The notes under the pieces: model-generated | What the model saw: the letters and a program-made list of their open reading frames with translations, nothing else | Told to the model about the DNA's origin: nothing | Databases searched by the model: none | In this document: piece after piece, positions 8,976 to 18,619 of the stretch | How the letters are laid out: every line of letters starts with the position of its first letter | How positions within the stretch are numbered: the first letter of the stretch is position 1 | Assembly (NCBI GenBank): GCA_029261715.1 | Contig: JAJDAT010000025.1 | Coordinates: 558,001-622,000, forward strand | DNA from: Nitrospinia bacterium | Lineage (GTDB): Bacteria > Nitrospinota > Nitrospinia > Nitrospinales > JAJDAT01 | Direction of reading: 5' to 3' | DNA: 64,000 bases | Made by a program: the position numbers and the translations under genes

Positions 8976-11014
8976 ATAGAGTTGTTAGATTTAGATAATC
9001 TATTTATAGCTTCTTCCGAAAGTTGAGTGAATTTTTCGTTATTAAACCGACGAAAAAACTCCAAAGCCTTTTTAAAATGGTGAACTGCTTTTTCTTTTTC
9101 TCCAGATTTTTCCATAATCGTAGCCAAATTAAAGTGAGCGTTTGCGAACTCTGGGTTGATTTCTAATGCTTTTTTTAATTTTTCAGACGCTTCCTCAAAA
9201 CGATTTGATTTCATATGCAGGAAGCCTAAATCATTCCACATTACAGCGCCGGTAGGGTAATCTTTTAAAATGCTTTTAAGTTCTGATTGCGCCAACTCTG
9301 TTTGGTTTGTGTCTAAATATTTTTGAGCTAACTCATACTTACGGTCCAGGTCCTTAGGATAATGAACTAATAAACCTTCCAATTTTTTTATTTGCGCAAG
9401 ATTTGAAAGTCTGGCGCTTATATCTTTCTCTTCTAAACTTGTAGAATTTATTTTGTATTTATTTATGTAAGAAGCTATTTCCTTCTCGGCTAGTCCAGCC
9501 ATTAAGCCATTTTTCTTCCTATTGTATAGCTCTTTTGAAATTCTCATGTGGGTTAGGGCCGAATATCCTTTTCCGACACTATTCAAGGCCAACGCTAAAT
9601 TGAAATGTGTGTCGGCAAAGTCTGGCATGATTTTAAGAGCATTTTTAAAGGAAACAATTGCTTCAGGACTTTTACCTGTTTTGTAATGGGTCAAACCAAT
9701 TAGATTATGGCTTTCAAAATTTAATGGATCTAATTCAATAGTTTTTCTAAATGCTTTCAAGGCCTCAGGATATTTTATTAATCCTTGATAGGATATTCCT
9801 AATAAGAAGTATAGTTCCGATCGTTTTGGATTTTGCTCAATTAATTTTTCTATTAACTCTAGGGATTTTTGAAAGTTTCCTCTTTTGATATGATCAAAAG
9901 CATTTTTTTTGTTTTTAATGGCTTCAGCAGAAAGAAAATTTACTTTTCTCTTTGAGACTAAATTATTTAAATCTTTATCAATAAAACTCTTTAAAACTTC
10001 AGCGACAAGCTTATTTCCTTTGGGGGAATAGTGATGAAAGTCTTTTCCATTTTGGTTATACAAAGTGGACAGCTCTTTCTCTGAACCTTTCGCTTTTAAT
10101 ACAAAAGAGTTATTTAAATCTAGAAAAGGCAATTTGGTTTCTTCTAAGAGTTCTTTGAAATCCCTATAGTTTTGGTGGAAACCACTGTCAAAGCTTTGAC
10201 AGTTTTCAGGTTTTCCCTGCCAATAGCAATTAAGCCACTGGCTTCCAATTAAGGAGGGAGATAAAGCAAAAATAGTATCGGCATTTTTATCTTTTCCAAC
10301 ACGGTGAATTTGTTGGAATAGTTTATTAATCGTTAATTTAGCGTTAGAAAAATTAAGCTCTTGGCTTGAACAAAGATAATTTTGAAGTTTAATGGTTGGG
10401 ATTAGACTATTTATCCAACTTCGACTAATGATGTTTTGGCAAGAGAGTCTAGAAATTGATGGGTTTAAGTTTACTAATTTTCCATTCTGTGTTTCAAAAA
10501 GTGGTTTGCTAATTCCAAATAGATTGTCTTTACGAGTATCTGCAAAATCATTCCCCGTATAGATCATGGTTATGATTAATTTGGGCCGGGTTTTATCAAT
10601 GAAATTCTTCAGAGCCAAGTAATATTGTCCGATGCCGTACCCTGAAACCGCTAGGTTTAATACTTGAACGTTTGGGAACTTTTCACTCAAATAGAAGGAC
10701 AAAGTTTCTTGGTCGTTTACTCCTGCGCCATAGGCTACAGAGTCTCCAAGAATTAAAATATGGTCTGCGGCTGGGTTTAAGGACTGAGATCGAAGCCCAA
10801 ACTTGTTAGTGGTGTATGTTCTATTATCAGCGCTGAAAGAGTAGTCGGGTATGTTGACCCAACCTAAATTAGAGTCAAATTGAGTGCCCAGAGCGACTGA
10901 TCGATTCCAATTCTTTAAAACAAAATAACCTTCGACTAAAAGACAAGCGCTTATCAAACTAATTAGCGATACGACTGTGGCAAAAATAAATTCTTTTACT
11001 TTAGTTTGAGGCAA
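8948..11014 (-). CDS. Membrane-anchored SGNH hydrolase with C-terminal TPR repeats
   Basis: 688 aa. Residues 8-33 form a single N-terminal membrane segment. An SGNH/GDSL domain follows: LGDSVAYGAG gives block I with Ser92, and KDFHHYSPKGN (about 325-335) gives the DxxH block V with the catalytic Asp/His. Residues about 370-680 are tandem TPRs (for example FLLGISYQGLIKYPEALKAF). Such proteins usually de- or trans-acetylate cell-surface polysaccharides, as AlgX/AlgJ-like enzymes do. The substrate cannot be read from sequence. It is followed upstream on the same strand, 28 nt away, by a methyltransferase. Confidence 0.75.
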   Translation of the reverse strand: MPQTKVKEFIFATVVSLISLISACLLVEGYFVLKNWNRSVALGTQFDSNLGWVNIPDYSFSADNRTYTTNKFGLRSQSLNPAADHILILGDSVAYGAGVNDQETLSFYLSEKFPNVQVLNLAVSGYGIGQYYLALKNFIDKTRPKLIITMIYTGNDFADTRKDNLFGISKPLFETQNGKLVNLNPSISRLSCQNIISRSWINSLIPTIKLQNYLCSSQELNFSNAKLTINKLFQQIHRVGKDKNADTIFALSPSLIGSQWLNCYWQGKPENCQSFDSGFHQNYRDFKELLEETKLPFLDLNNSFVLKAKGSEKELSTLYNQNGKDFHHYSPKGNKLVAEVLKSFIDKDLNNLVSKRKVNFLSAEAIKNKKNAFDHIKRGNFQKSLELIEKLIEQNPKRSELYFLLGISYQGLIKYPEALKAFRKTIELDPLNFESHNLIGLTHYKTGKSPEAIVSFKNALKIMPDFADTHFNLALALNSVGKGYSALTHMRISKELYNRKKNGLMAGLAEKEIASYINKYKINSTSLEEKDISARLSNLAQIKKLEGLLVHYPKDLDRKYELAQKYLDTNQTELAQSELKSILKDYPTGAVMWNDLGFLHMKSNRFEEASEKLKKALEINPEFANAHFNLATIMEKSGEKEKAVHHFKKALEFFRRFNNEKFTQLSEEAINRLSKSNNSIKKREPLIK

Positions 11015-11042
11015 ATGGAATTCCTGAAAAATGCTTTGGAGG

Positions 11043-11852
11043 TTATTTTTCGGCTAAAACAATGATACTTGAACCAAAAGGGAGGCGAGAACGACTCAAT
11101 ATTCTTGCTTCTATAGACATTACTTTTAAAACGAGTTGATTGATCACTTCGGGAACTTTAAAAACGTTTGAAGAGTTTTCTTTAGTAGGTATTATTTTTT
11201 GAAATAACCGCACCAAGGTTAATAAAGGAAAGGTTGTCGCAAACATATAGCTTGCTCGCAAAACTTTAAAACCCGCTTGTTTCAATTTATGCGTTATTGA
11301 GGTTATCGTGTATCTTTCCCGTGTCATTACGGCTTTATCGTGCGAACTTAGTAAAAAAGGAAATGCAGAATCTGTGATTAATAGTTTTCCGCCTGGTTTT
11401 AATATTCTTGAAATTTCGTTTAAAGCGCAAATATCATCTTTTACCCATTGATGGTAAAGTACGTCTAACAAAACTGCAAAATCAAAAGTTTCGTTTTGTA
11501 GCCCTAATTGATTTAAATCTCCTCGAATTAATCTTTTTATTTCTCTTTTTTGGCAGAAATCTAAAGCGTCTTGAGAAAAATCTAAACTAGTAACGGAACC
11601 ATACTTTTCCAGGAAGATACGGTTTGCTCCCGTCCCACAACCTGGTTCAAATATTTTGATGTTGGAAGTTAATGGAACTTTATTCAAAAAGCTTTCTATG
11701 AACATTCGTTTGGTTTTAAAAAACCAATGCGATTGTTCTTCAATAAACATTTTTTGATACTCTGATTTGATCATTTTTTTAGCAGAAGTGAGTTTAAAGA
11801 CTCTTTGAAAAGGTACGCAAAAAATGATATTCTCTTTCATCATTTTTTTCAA
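11043..11852 (-). CDS. Class I SAM-dependent methyltransferase
   Basis: Up to 269 aa. IKIFEPGCGTGANRIFLEKYG is the SAM-binding motif I, followed by VTSLDFSQDAL and FDFAVLLDVLYH, i.e. the UbiE/Methyltransf_11 type. The substrate is unknown. Two starts are possible: ATG 11852, or ATG 11774, which gives the more usual beginning MIKSEYQKMFIEEQSHWFF. Neither has a good Shine-Dalgarno. The EEQSHWFF opening resembles methyltransferases of surface-glycan clusters. It lies 28 nt before the SGNH-TPR gene and probably shares its transcript. Confidence 0.7.
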   Translation of the reverse strand: MKKMMKENIIFCVPFQRVFKLTSAKKMIKSEYQKMFIEEQSHWFFKTKRMFIESFLNKVPLTSNIKIFEPGCGTGANRIFLEKYGSVTSLDFSQDALDFCQKREIKRLIRGDLNQLGLQNETFDFAVLLDVLYHQWVKDDICALNEISRILKPGGKLLITDSAFPFLLSSHDKAVMTRERYTITSITHKLKQAGFKVLRASYMFATTFPLLTLVRLFQKIIPTKENSSNVFKVPEVINQLVLKVMSIEARILSRSRLPFGSSIIVLAEK

Positions 11853-11977
11853 TTAAATCCCACAATTGGGTTTTATTCCTCGTGGCTTGCCACGTCTTTT
11901 TTAATAAGGCTTTATTTCGGATTCTTTACCCATTTGGGGATAGATATTGTTTTAAAGTCAACTGTATTGGTTACTCT

Positions 11978-12412
11978 ATGTCTGAAGAAGAACGTTTTAT
12001 CGATAATGGCGATGGCACTATAACTGACGTCAAAAAACAAATAATGTGGACTAAAACTGACACCATGAACGATCTTAAAAAATGGTGTTGTTATCAGGAT
12101 TGTCTGGATTTTGTTCGGCATCTCAGAGAAAATAACTTCGCGGGATATGATGATTGGCGTCTTCCAACTCGAGACCAAATGGAATCTTTGTATGACGAAT
12201 CGTTTTCTAACAGAGACGTCTACGGTAAAGAGATTCATATAAGCGATAAATTTGAAAAAGGGGGAGGATTTTCGGTAGTTGCAGAGATTGTTCCTGGACG
12301 AGCGAGATCTTGTGTGTTGAATATTCGTGAAGGAACTTTTACAGATCCTGACGGCTTATGGACTCTATCCGAAGCCTCTCGCGGAGTTCGAGTTATTACC
12401 CCAAAAGAATAA
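11978..12412 (+). CDS. DUF1566 (Lcl C-terminal-like) domain protein
   Basis: 144 aa from ATG 11978. The opening RFIDNGDGTITDVKKQIMWT and the later GYDDWRLPTRDQMESLYD are the characteristic halves of DUF1566, a fold related to FGE and C-type lectins. The frame is open upstream to 11882, but that extension has no family character, so the internal ATG is preferred. It has no signal peptide from this start. It ends 15 nt before acs and probably shares its transcript; the functional link is unknown. Confidence 0.7.
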   Translation: MSEEERFIDNGDGTITDVKKQIMWTKTDTMNDLKKWCCYQDCLDFVRHLRENNFAGYDDWRLPTRDQMESLYDESFSNRDVYGKEIHISDKFEKGGGFSVVAEIVPGRARSCVLNIREGTFTDPDGLWTLSEASRGVRVITPKE

Positions 12413-12427
12413 TAATGGAGTTCTTAT

Positions 12428-14395
12428 ATGTCTGAGATATATAAACCATCTTCAGATTCAAGCCAAAGAGCATGGATTAAATCCATGGACCAATACCGAG
12501 AAATGTATGAACGGTCTATTAACGATCCTGAGGGATTTTGGTCTGAAGAAGCGGAAAAGTTTACCTGGTTTAAAAAATGGGACAAGGTGCGTGATTTTAA
12601 TTACGACGTTCGCGACGGAAAAATTTTTATTGAATGGTTTAAAGGTGGACAAACTAATATAACCGTCAATTGTATTGATCGATATTTAAAAACTAAGGGA
12701 AACCAAACCGCTATTATTTGGGAAGGTAACGAACCCGATGAAAGCTGTAATTTAACGTATAACGAATTACATGAAAAAGTTTGTAAGTTTGCAAATATAT
12801 TAAAAAAACACGGGGCAAAAAAAGGAGATCGGGTGTCAATTTACATGCCAATGATCCCCGAACTAGCTATTGCAATGTTAGCGTGCGCACGAATTGGAGC
12901 GGTTCATTCCATTGTGTTTGGAGGTTTCTCGGCCAACGCTCTAGGCGACCGAATAGCTGATTCCGCTTGTTCTATAGTGGTTACAGCGGATGGGTCCTTT
13001 CGTGGTTCAAAGCCAGTTCCATTAAAAACTGCAGCTGATGAAGCTATTATTATAGCTGAAAAACAGGGAATCAAAGTTCAAGCCTGTATTGTGGCTAAAA
13101 GAGTTGGCGATAAGATACCTGTTGAAATGGTGGATGGAAGAGATTTTTGGTGGGATTCAGAAATGGCAGACGCTAGCGCAATATGCGAACCCGAGCCAAT
13201 GGATGCTGAAGATCCTTTGTTTATCTTATATACCTCTGGGTCTACTGGAAAGCCTAAAGGAGTTCAGCATAATGTGGGCGGGTATATGATCTACGCGGCT
13301 CTAACTCATAAATATATTTTTGATTATCACGATGGCGATATTTGGTGGTGTACGGCAGATATAGGTTGGGTGACGGGGCATTCGTATATTATCTATGGTC
13401 CATTAGGGAATGGCGCGACAACAATTATGTTTGAAGGAGTGCCGACTTACCCAGATGCCGGTCGTTTTTGGGCAACTGTTGAAAAACATAAAGTCACTCA
13501 ATTTTATACCGCTCCAACAGCCATTCGAGCTTTGATGTCTCATGGAGAAGAGTATCCAGCAAAATACGATTTGTCTTCGCTGAAGGTGCTAGGGTCAGTT
13601 GGAGAGCCTATCAATCCTGAAGCTTGGCGTTGGTACCATCAAAATATTGGAAGAGGTAATTGTCCTGTTGTCGATACCTGGTGGCAAACAGAAACGGGAG
13701 GAATATTGATTACTCCTTTCCCTGGTTGTACTCCAGCAAAACCTGGTTCCGCAACCTTGCCATTTTTTGGTATTAAGCCTGTAATTATTGAATCGGAAAC
13801 GGGTAAAGTTGTTGAGGGTAACGGTGTAGAAGGTGTATTGGCTTTATCCGACACTTGGCCCGGTCAAATGAGAACAGTTTACGGCGATCATGAAAGGTTC
13901 GAAGAAACTTATTTTAAAATGTACCCGGGTAACTATTTTACGGGAGACGGATGTCGCCGAGATGAAGATGGATATTATTGGGTGACTGGTAGAGTGGACG
14001 ACGTGATCAATGTTTCCGGGCATCGCATGGGGACTGCGGAAGTCGAGTCTGGATTAGTTTTGCATAAAGCGGTTGCTGAAGCTGCCGTAGTTGGTTTTCC
14101 ACATGAGATTAAAGGGCAGGGTATCTATGCTTATGTCACTTTAATGGAAGGCGAAGAATATAACGAAGAATTGAAAAAAGAACTTATTACCTTTGTTCGT
14201 AAAGAAATTGGCGCTATCGCCGCTCCCGATGTTATTCATTGGGCTCCAGGCTTGCCTAAAACACGATCTGGAAAAATAATGAGGAGAATACTTAGAAAGA
14301 TAGCCGCAGATGAAGCTGATCAATTAGGAGATGTTTCTACTTTGGCAGATCCGACCGTTGTCGAAAACTTGAAGTCAAGTTATAGGAAAGTTTAA
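12428..14395 (+). CDS. acs: Acetyl-CoA synthetase (AMP-forming)
   Basis: Activates acetate to acetyl-AMP and then acetyl-CoA. It has 655 aa, the normal length. Visible signatures are the adenylate motif [15 protein letters not shown], the hinge-region [17 protein letters not shown], and the C-terminal [11 protein letters not shown], whose Lys616 is the residue acetylated to switch the enzyme off in characterised homologues. The N-terminal ACS domain ([19 protein letters not shown]) separates it from other AMP ligases. GGAG lies 8 nt before the ATG. A terminator follows. Confidence 0.95.
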   Translation: MSEIYKPSSDSSQRAWIKSMDQYREMYERSINDPEGFWSEEAEKFTWFKKWDKVRDFNYDVRDGKIFIEWFKGGQTNITVNCIDRYLKTKGNQTAIIWEGNEPDESCNLTYNELHEKVCKFANILKKHGAKKGDRVSIYMPMIPELAIAMLACARIGAVHSIVFGGFSANALGDRIADSACSIVVTADGSFRGSKPVPLKTAADEAIIIAEKQGIKVQACIVAKRVGDKIPVEMVDGRDFWWDSEMADASAICEPEPMDAEDPLFILYTSGSTGKPKGVQHNVGGYMIYAALTHKYIFDYHDGDIWWCTADIGWVTGHSYIIYGPLGNGATTIMFEGVPTYPDAGRFWATVEKHKVTQFYTAPTAIRALMSHGEEYPAKYDLSSLKVLGSVGEPINPEAWRWYHQNIGRGNCPVVDTWWQTETGGILITPFPGCTPAKPGSATLPFFGIKPVIIESETGKVVEGNGVEGVLALSDTWPGQMRTVYGDHERFEETYFKMYPGNYFTGDGCRRDEDGYYWVTGRVDDVINVSGHRMGTAEVESGLVLHKAVAEAAVVGFPHEIKGQGIYAYVTLMEGEEYNEELKKELITFVRKEIGAIAAPDVIHWAPGLPKTRSGKIMRRILRKIAADEADQLGDVSTLADPTVVENLKSSYRKV

Positions 14396-14407
14396 AGAAG
14401 GTTAGGG

Positions 14408-14445
14408 TATGGAGTTGAATGCGTCGATTCAACCCCATAATTTTT
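14408..14445 (+). terminator. Terminator after acs
   Basis: TATGGAGTTGAAT (14408-14420), loop GCGTCG, ATTCAACCCCATA (14427-14439) with one mismatch, then A and five T. Confidence 0.75.
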
Positions 14446-14586
14446 ACTAACCGTAAAAAATAGAAAGGTTGCCCCTTCCTCCCCAAAAGTCTAAGCGTTA
14501 TAAAAACCGCCGGTAAAACGGATATACATATTATATAAAAATTTTTCTATTTTTCAAACAATATTTTTGTTTTTATTGAAGTTAGC

Positions 14587-16968
14587 TCATAAAGACTGAC
14601 TATTTAGTATTTGGCCTCCGGATAATTTCTTCCCAACCTCTTTTCTTTTCAACTTTTCTCTTATTGCTAATTGTTTGGCTTGATTTAGGCCATAATGAGC
14701 GGAATTATTTAAAGGTTGTAACCTAATAGCCTTTGAAAAGGCTGCTCTAGACTGAGCTAACTTCTTTAGTTTCAAGTAGCTCCATCCAAGTCCTTCATAA
14801 ATAGAAGTCCAATTGGAGTTATTCCCTAATTCTTCATTAAATACGGAAATAGCTCGATTGTATTGACCTAAATGGAAATAACTCCAGCCCAGTTTTGTTT
14901 GAACGCTGGTTTCGGTGTTATATGGCGCTATAGCTGAACCGTCTTTTACCAATTCTTCAACGGTTTTAAGGTTTTTATTTAAAACCGTACTTTGTTTGAG
15001 GTATAAAATTGCCTTGTTGTAGCTCTTTAACTTATAGTTTGTAAACCCTAGACCTTTAAAGGTTTCTGAGCTATCTGGCTTTCTGTTTAAAGCAACTTGA
15101 AAAATATAGTTGGCCTTATCATAGCGTTCTTGTCTGTAGTAGGCCCATCCAAACTCATTGTATACCTGCCAACCAAATCGCTCTAAATCAAGAACTTTAC
15201 TAAACTCTTCCGTTAGCGCAAAATCTGGATCTAAAGTAATGGCCTTGACAAAAAACTCAACAGCCAAGTCAGGTTTATTGACTGTATAGTATATCCAGCC
15301 CAAACCCATATAGGATGAAGCTCTTAAGGGGTCTCTTTTGATATTTTCTAGAAATATTTCTTTTGCTTCTTGCAGATTATAACTTTGCAATATAGACCAA
15401 TCGAGCTTATATCTTATGTTTTTCCGATTAGGTTTAATAGAGTCAGCTAATTCTAGATATTCTGCAGATTTTTGATAATCTTTTAAATTGTAATGAGAAA
15501 GCCCAAGCCCTAGTGCAGCGTCAAATTGAAATCGGTCATGGTCGATAGCTACTTTGAATTTGCGTATTGCGAGTTCATATTGTTTTTTTCCATAATAACT
15601 CCATCCAAAACCATTGTATGCCTCGGCCAGACTATGTGGAGACTGAAGGGGGTTATCAGTGGAATCGATATGGTCCATGAAATTCCGAGAGGCTTCTATG
15701 AAATTCCCCTTTGATAGTTCTTCGTTTCCCCTGAGAAGCAGTGGCGCAGTTCTCTTATAAATCTCGTTAATTCCTAGCTGAGCCGGTTTATAATTGGGAT
15801 TTATCTCCAAGGCTTTTCTAAAATGAGATTCAGCGTCAGAAAAACGATCTGTTTTTATATCTATGATTCCTAAATTTAAATATGGATATTCCCAATCTGG
15901 ATATTGACCTTTTAGTTGCTTAAATTTGTTTTTAGCGATTATTAATTTATCTAAATTAAAGTAATAATCTGCATAAGCGGCTTTATCCTTTTTGATATTT
16001 TTAACAGCTGATAATCCTTCTTCTGCTCCTGGAAATCCTTTAAATTGCTCCAAAATATCTTTAAAAAGCGCTTCCGCTTCCAGAAACTTGCCATTTTGAA
16101 TATAGCTCCATGCAAGACCGTTGGCAGAATCTAAGTTGCCTCTTTCATATAAACCTTCAAAAGTCTTAAGAGCTTTTTTTACGTTTCCAAATCTCAATAT
16201 CCGCCAGGCTTCATCAAGTTCTGTCGAAGGATTAAAAGGCTGGAAAGCGAGCATAGATCCTCTATAGCGAGGTCGTTCTTCCTTCAATGTGAAAATCTTT
16301 CTGAAGTCTTGTTTAACTATCGAATTAATGTCGTACTCGGCATATGAATTAATAGGGACGGTTTTCCACTTTGTTGAAATGGAGTTAATATCCTCAGGTG
16401 CGTAAAGTTCTGAAAGTTCTTTGCGGGCGTTTTTCAAGTCTAATAATTTTAAATAAGCAAACCCCTTGCCTTTATAGACTATATAGGGATCAGCTTTATA
16501 AAAATTAGCTCTATCAAATTTTTTAAGAGCTGTTTCATAATCTTTAATGGCTAAATAAGACCATCCAAGTCCAATATAAACTTGTGGATCTTTGGGGAAG
16601 AGCGACTTGGCTCGTTGAAAGGAAAGTACGGCTTTATCATATCGGGCTTGAAAGAATTGAGACCAGGCTAAAAACTTTAGAGCTTCTCCGTCTCCAGGTT
16701 GAGCGACTAAAAATTGCTTGAAATAATATTCCGCTTCTTCATAGTTTCTTGCATTGTATTGTCGAACGGCATATTGGCGATCAAAATCGGCCTCTAATTT
16801 ATTTAAACCATAGTTTATTTGGCTTTTAGCTTTAGTTAAAGAATGGTTTAGCGCTGTTTTAGTATTTTCAAAAGATTGGTCTAACGTGGAGCATCCATTA
16901 AAAAGGCCAATTGTTAAGAAAAAGACTATAAAAAATGATACTTGAAATCTATTTTTTTGTAAAAACAT
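14587..16968 (-). CDS. TPR-repeat lipoprotein
   Basis: 793 aa. The lipobox LFNGC (signal MFLQKNRFQVSFFIVFFLTIGLFNGC) predicts lipid anchoring. Almost the whole mature protein is tetratricopeptide repeats, with recurring units such as GLGWSYLAIKDYETALKKF, GLGLSHYNLKDYQKSAEYL and KLGWSYFHLGQYNRAISVF. The phrase G(L/F)GW(S/A)Y recurs at TPR position A-helices throughout, suggesting expansion by duplication. Likely a periplasmic or outer-membrane scaffold; the partner is unknown. It is divergent from the FGE-like lipoprotein 138 bp away. Confidence 0.85.
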   Translation of the reverse strand: MFLQKNRFQVSFFIVFFLTIGLFNGCSTLDQSFENTKTALNHSLTKAKSQINYGLNKLEADFDRQYAVRQYNARNYEEAEYYFKQFLVAQPGDGEALKFLAWSQFFQARYDKAVLSFQRAKSLFPKDPQVYIGLGWSYLAIKDYETALKKFDRANFYKADPYIVYKGKGFAYLKLLDLKNARKELSELYAPEDINSISTKWKTVPINSYAEYDINSIVKQDFRKIFTLKEERPRYRGSMLAFQPFNPSTELDEAWRILRFGNVKKALKTFEGLYERGNLDSANGLAWSYIQNGKFLEAEALFKDILEQFKGFPGAEEGLSAVKNIKKDKAAYADYYFNLDKLIIAKNKFKQLKGQYPDWEYPYLNLGIIDIKTDRFSDAESHFRKALEINPNYKPAQLGINEIYKRTAPLLLRGNEELSKGNFIEASRNFMDHIDSTDNPLQSPHSLAEAYNGFGWSYYGKKQYELAIRKFKVAIDHDRFQFDAALGLGLSHYNLKDYQKSAEYLELADSIKPNRKNIRYKLDWSILQSYNLQEAKEIFLENIKRDPLRASSYMGLGWIYYTVNKPDLAVEFFVKAITLDPDFALTEEFSKVLDLERFGWQVYNEFGWAYYRQERYDKANYIFQVALNRKPDSSETFKGLGFTNYKLKSYNKAILYLKQSTVLNKNLKTVEELVKDGSAIAPYNTETSVQTKLGWSYFHLGQYNRAISVFNEELGNNSNWTSIYEGLGWSYLKLKKLAQSRAAFSKAIRLQPLNNSAHYGLNQAKQLAIREKLKRKEVGKKLSGGQILNSQSL

Positions 16969-17106
16969 TCCAAACCCCTCAATTATTTATAGATGTACAT
17001 TTTTTTATCGGATTTTTTTTGAAAAAGGTTTAGAAAAATTTTATGAAAACTAAAAATAAAATGTTATTATTTTTGACCTTACGCCAATCTTACACGCTGG
17101 AATTAC

Positions 17107-18009
17107 ATGAAACAATTATCCATAATTGCGGGTTTACTACTTATTTTCTCCGGTTGCGGTAGCGAAGAAGCAAAAACGCCAATTCCTGCCAATAAGGCAG
17201 AGGTGGAAAAAGCCGAACCAATTAATGAAACTGCTGTTGGAGACGATAATCCCGACGTTGTGGGCATTGAGCAAGTTAAAATTGCTCCTGAAGATCAAGA
17301 AAAGGTCAATAATGCTCCTGAAGGCATGCTATTTATTAAAGGCGGATGTTTTATTATGGGGAATGATTTTGCTCAGGCGGATGAAAAGCCAGAACATGAA
17401 GTTTGTCTCAACGATTTTTATATGGATAAATATGAAGTGACCCAAGAGAGATGGGAAAAGGTCATGGGATTTAATCCGTCAAAACATATTGGGAAGGATT
17501 TTCCAGTCGAGCAAGTTAATTATTTTGATATTAAAGAATTTATTGAAGCCTCGAACGGTAAATGTCGATTGCCCTCAGAAGCCGAATGGGAATACGCCGC
17601 AGGTTTAGGTATACAGGCAAATTACTACTGGGGAAATATCATGGACCCAGATTATGCCTGGTATGTGGATAATAGCGAAAAGACAACTCATGCTGTTGGG
17701 CAAAAAAAACCGAATCAATTTGGCTTGCATGACATGTTGGGCAGTGTTTGGGAATGGGTTGAGGATTGGTATGAACCCTACTACAGCGCATTAGAGCCAA
17801 ACAATCCAAAAGGGCCGTCAAGTGGAGAATATAAGGTAATACGCGGTGGTGGCTTTGATTCTTCTGCGGGAGCTTTAAGAGTTACTAATCGAATTTGGTT
17901 GCATCCGAAAAACCGAGTTTATTCCAAAGTAAATTTATATGGCGGCGCCGTAAACGAAGTTTATAATTATATTGGATTTCGTTGCGCTCAATCTATTGTA
18001 AGTAAGTGA
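17107..18009 (+). CDS. FGE-like (SUMF1 fold) lipoprotein
   Basis: 300 aa. The signal MKQLSIIAGLLLIFSGCGSEEAK has a lipobox (FSGC). A disordered acidic linker runs to about residue 70. The FGE-sulfatase domain then begins (MLFIKGGCFIMGNDF, DEKPEHEVCLNDFYMDKYEVT, CRLPSEAEWEYAAG, HDMLGSVWEWVEDWY, ending GFRCAQS). This is the second secreted FGE-fold protein in the window. No sulfatase is encoded nearby, so it may serve as a ligand-binding or peptidoglycan-associated domain rather than an enzyme. Confidence 0.8.
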   Translation: MKQLSIIAGLLLIFSGCGSEEAKTPIPANKAEVEKAEPINETAVGDDNPDVVGIEQVKIAPEDQEKVNNAPEGMLFIKGGCFIMGNDFAQADEKPEHEVCLNDFYMDKYEVTQERWEKVMGFNPSKHIGKDFPVEQVNYFDIKEFIEASNGKCRLPSEAEWEYAAGLGIQANYYWGNIMDPDYAWYVDNSEKTTHAVGQKKPNQFGLHDMLGSVWEWVEDWYEPYYSALEPNNPKGPSSGEYKVIRGGGFDSSAGALRVTNRIWLHPKNRVYSKVNLYGGAVNEVYNYIGFRCAQSIVSK

Positions 18010-18081
18010 GCTAGCAGTGGATTCTTAGGTTCCCTATTGGAACTTATTATACGATAGACGTCTACTTAAAAAGGGAAAGGG

Positions 18082-18510
18082 TTATTTGCGGCAGTCGCTG
18101 CAAATTCCGAACATGTCCAGTTTGTGAGAAGTGATGGTAAACCCATTGTTCTCGGCTACTTCTTCCTGAAACTTTTCGATAAGAGGATGGTTGAACTCAA
18201 TAATTTTTCCACATTGAGTGCAAATCATATGGTCGTGGTGGCTGTTTGAGTGATTATGCTCATAACGTTTTTGCCCGTCACCAAAATCCAATTCAATGGC
18301 CAAGCCGCTTTGAGTCAATAAAGCGAGAGTTCGATAAACTGTAGCTAATCCAATTTTTGGCTCTTTAGAAGAAACGGCCCTGTATAACTCTTCCGCGCTA
18401 ACGTGATCTTGGCACTCCAGAAAACATTTAAGAACGGCTCGTCTTTGCCGAGTTACTTTTAAATTATGCTTGGTAATATAATTTTCTAAAACTTCTTGTT
18501 CTGAATCCAT
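18082..18510 (-). CDS. Fur-family metalloregulator
   Basis: 142 aa from ATG 18510; an in-frame GTG 9 nt upstream is an alternative. GAGG sits just before the ATG. An N-terminal winged helix (TRQRRAVLKCFLECQDHVSAEELY, GLATVYRTLALLTQSGL) is followed by the metal-binding HHDHMICTQCGKI and a second CxxC (CSDC), so a structural zinc site is present. This could be Fur, PerR or Zur; the histidine/cysteine pattern alone does not decide. It is the last gene of a minus-strand run fbp-hisS-fur. Confidence 0.88.
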   Translation of the reverse strand: MDSEQEVLENYITKHNLKVTRQRRAVLKCFLECQDHVSAEELYRAVSSKEPKIGLATVYRTLALLTQSGLAIELDFGDGQKRYEHNHSNSHHDHMICTQCGKIIEFNHPLIEKFQEEVAENNGFTITSHKLDMFGICSDCRK

Positions 18511-18537
18511 AATCCTCACCGTATATTTTGGTTAATC

Positions 18538-18547
18538 TACCATGGTA
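18538..18547. promoter_or_regulatory. Palindrome upstream of the Fur-family gene
   Basis: TACCATGGTA is a perfect 10-bp palindrome 28 bp upstream of the regulator start, in the hisS-fur interval. It is a candidate autoregulatory operator, although it is not a canonical 19-bp Fur box. Confidence 0.3.
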
Positions 18548-18619
18548 AAACCGCTTGGTCAATGGAAGGATTCTCAATTAAGCTACTTTATTGAGTGTGG
18601 GAAATTTAACTTCTAAAAC

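Noticed and set aside
18026-18064. Terminator between the FGE lipoprotein and the Fur gene
   Set aside because: Only a 5-bp GTTCC/GGAAC stem and a separate TAGACGTCTA palindrome with no T-run; too weak to call.
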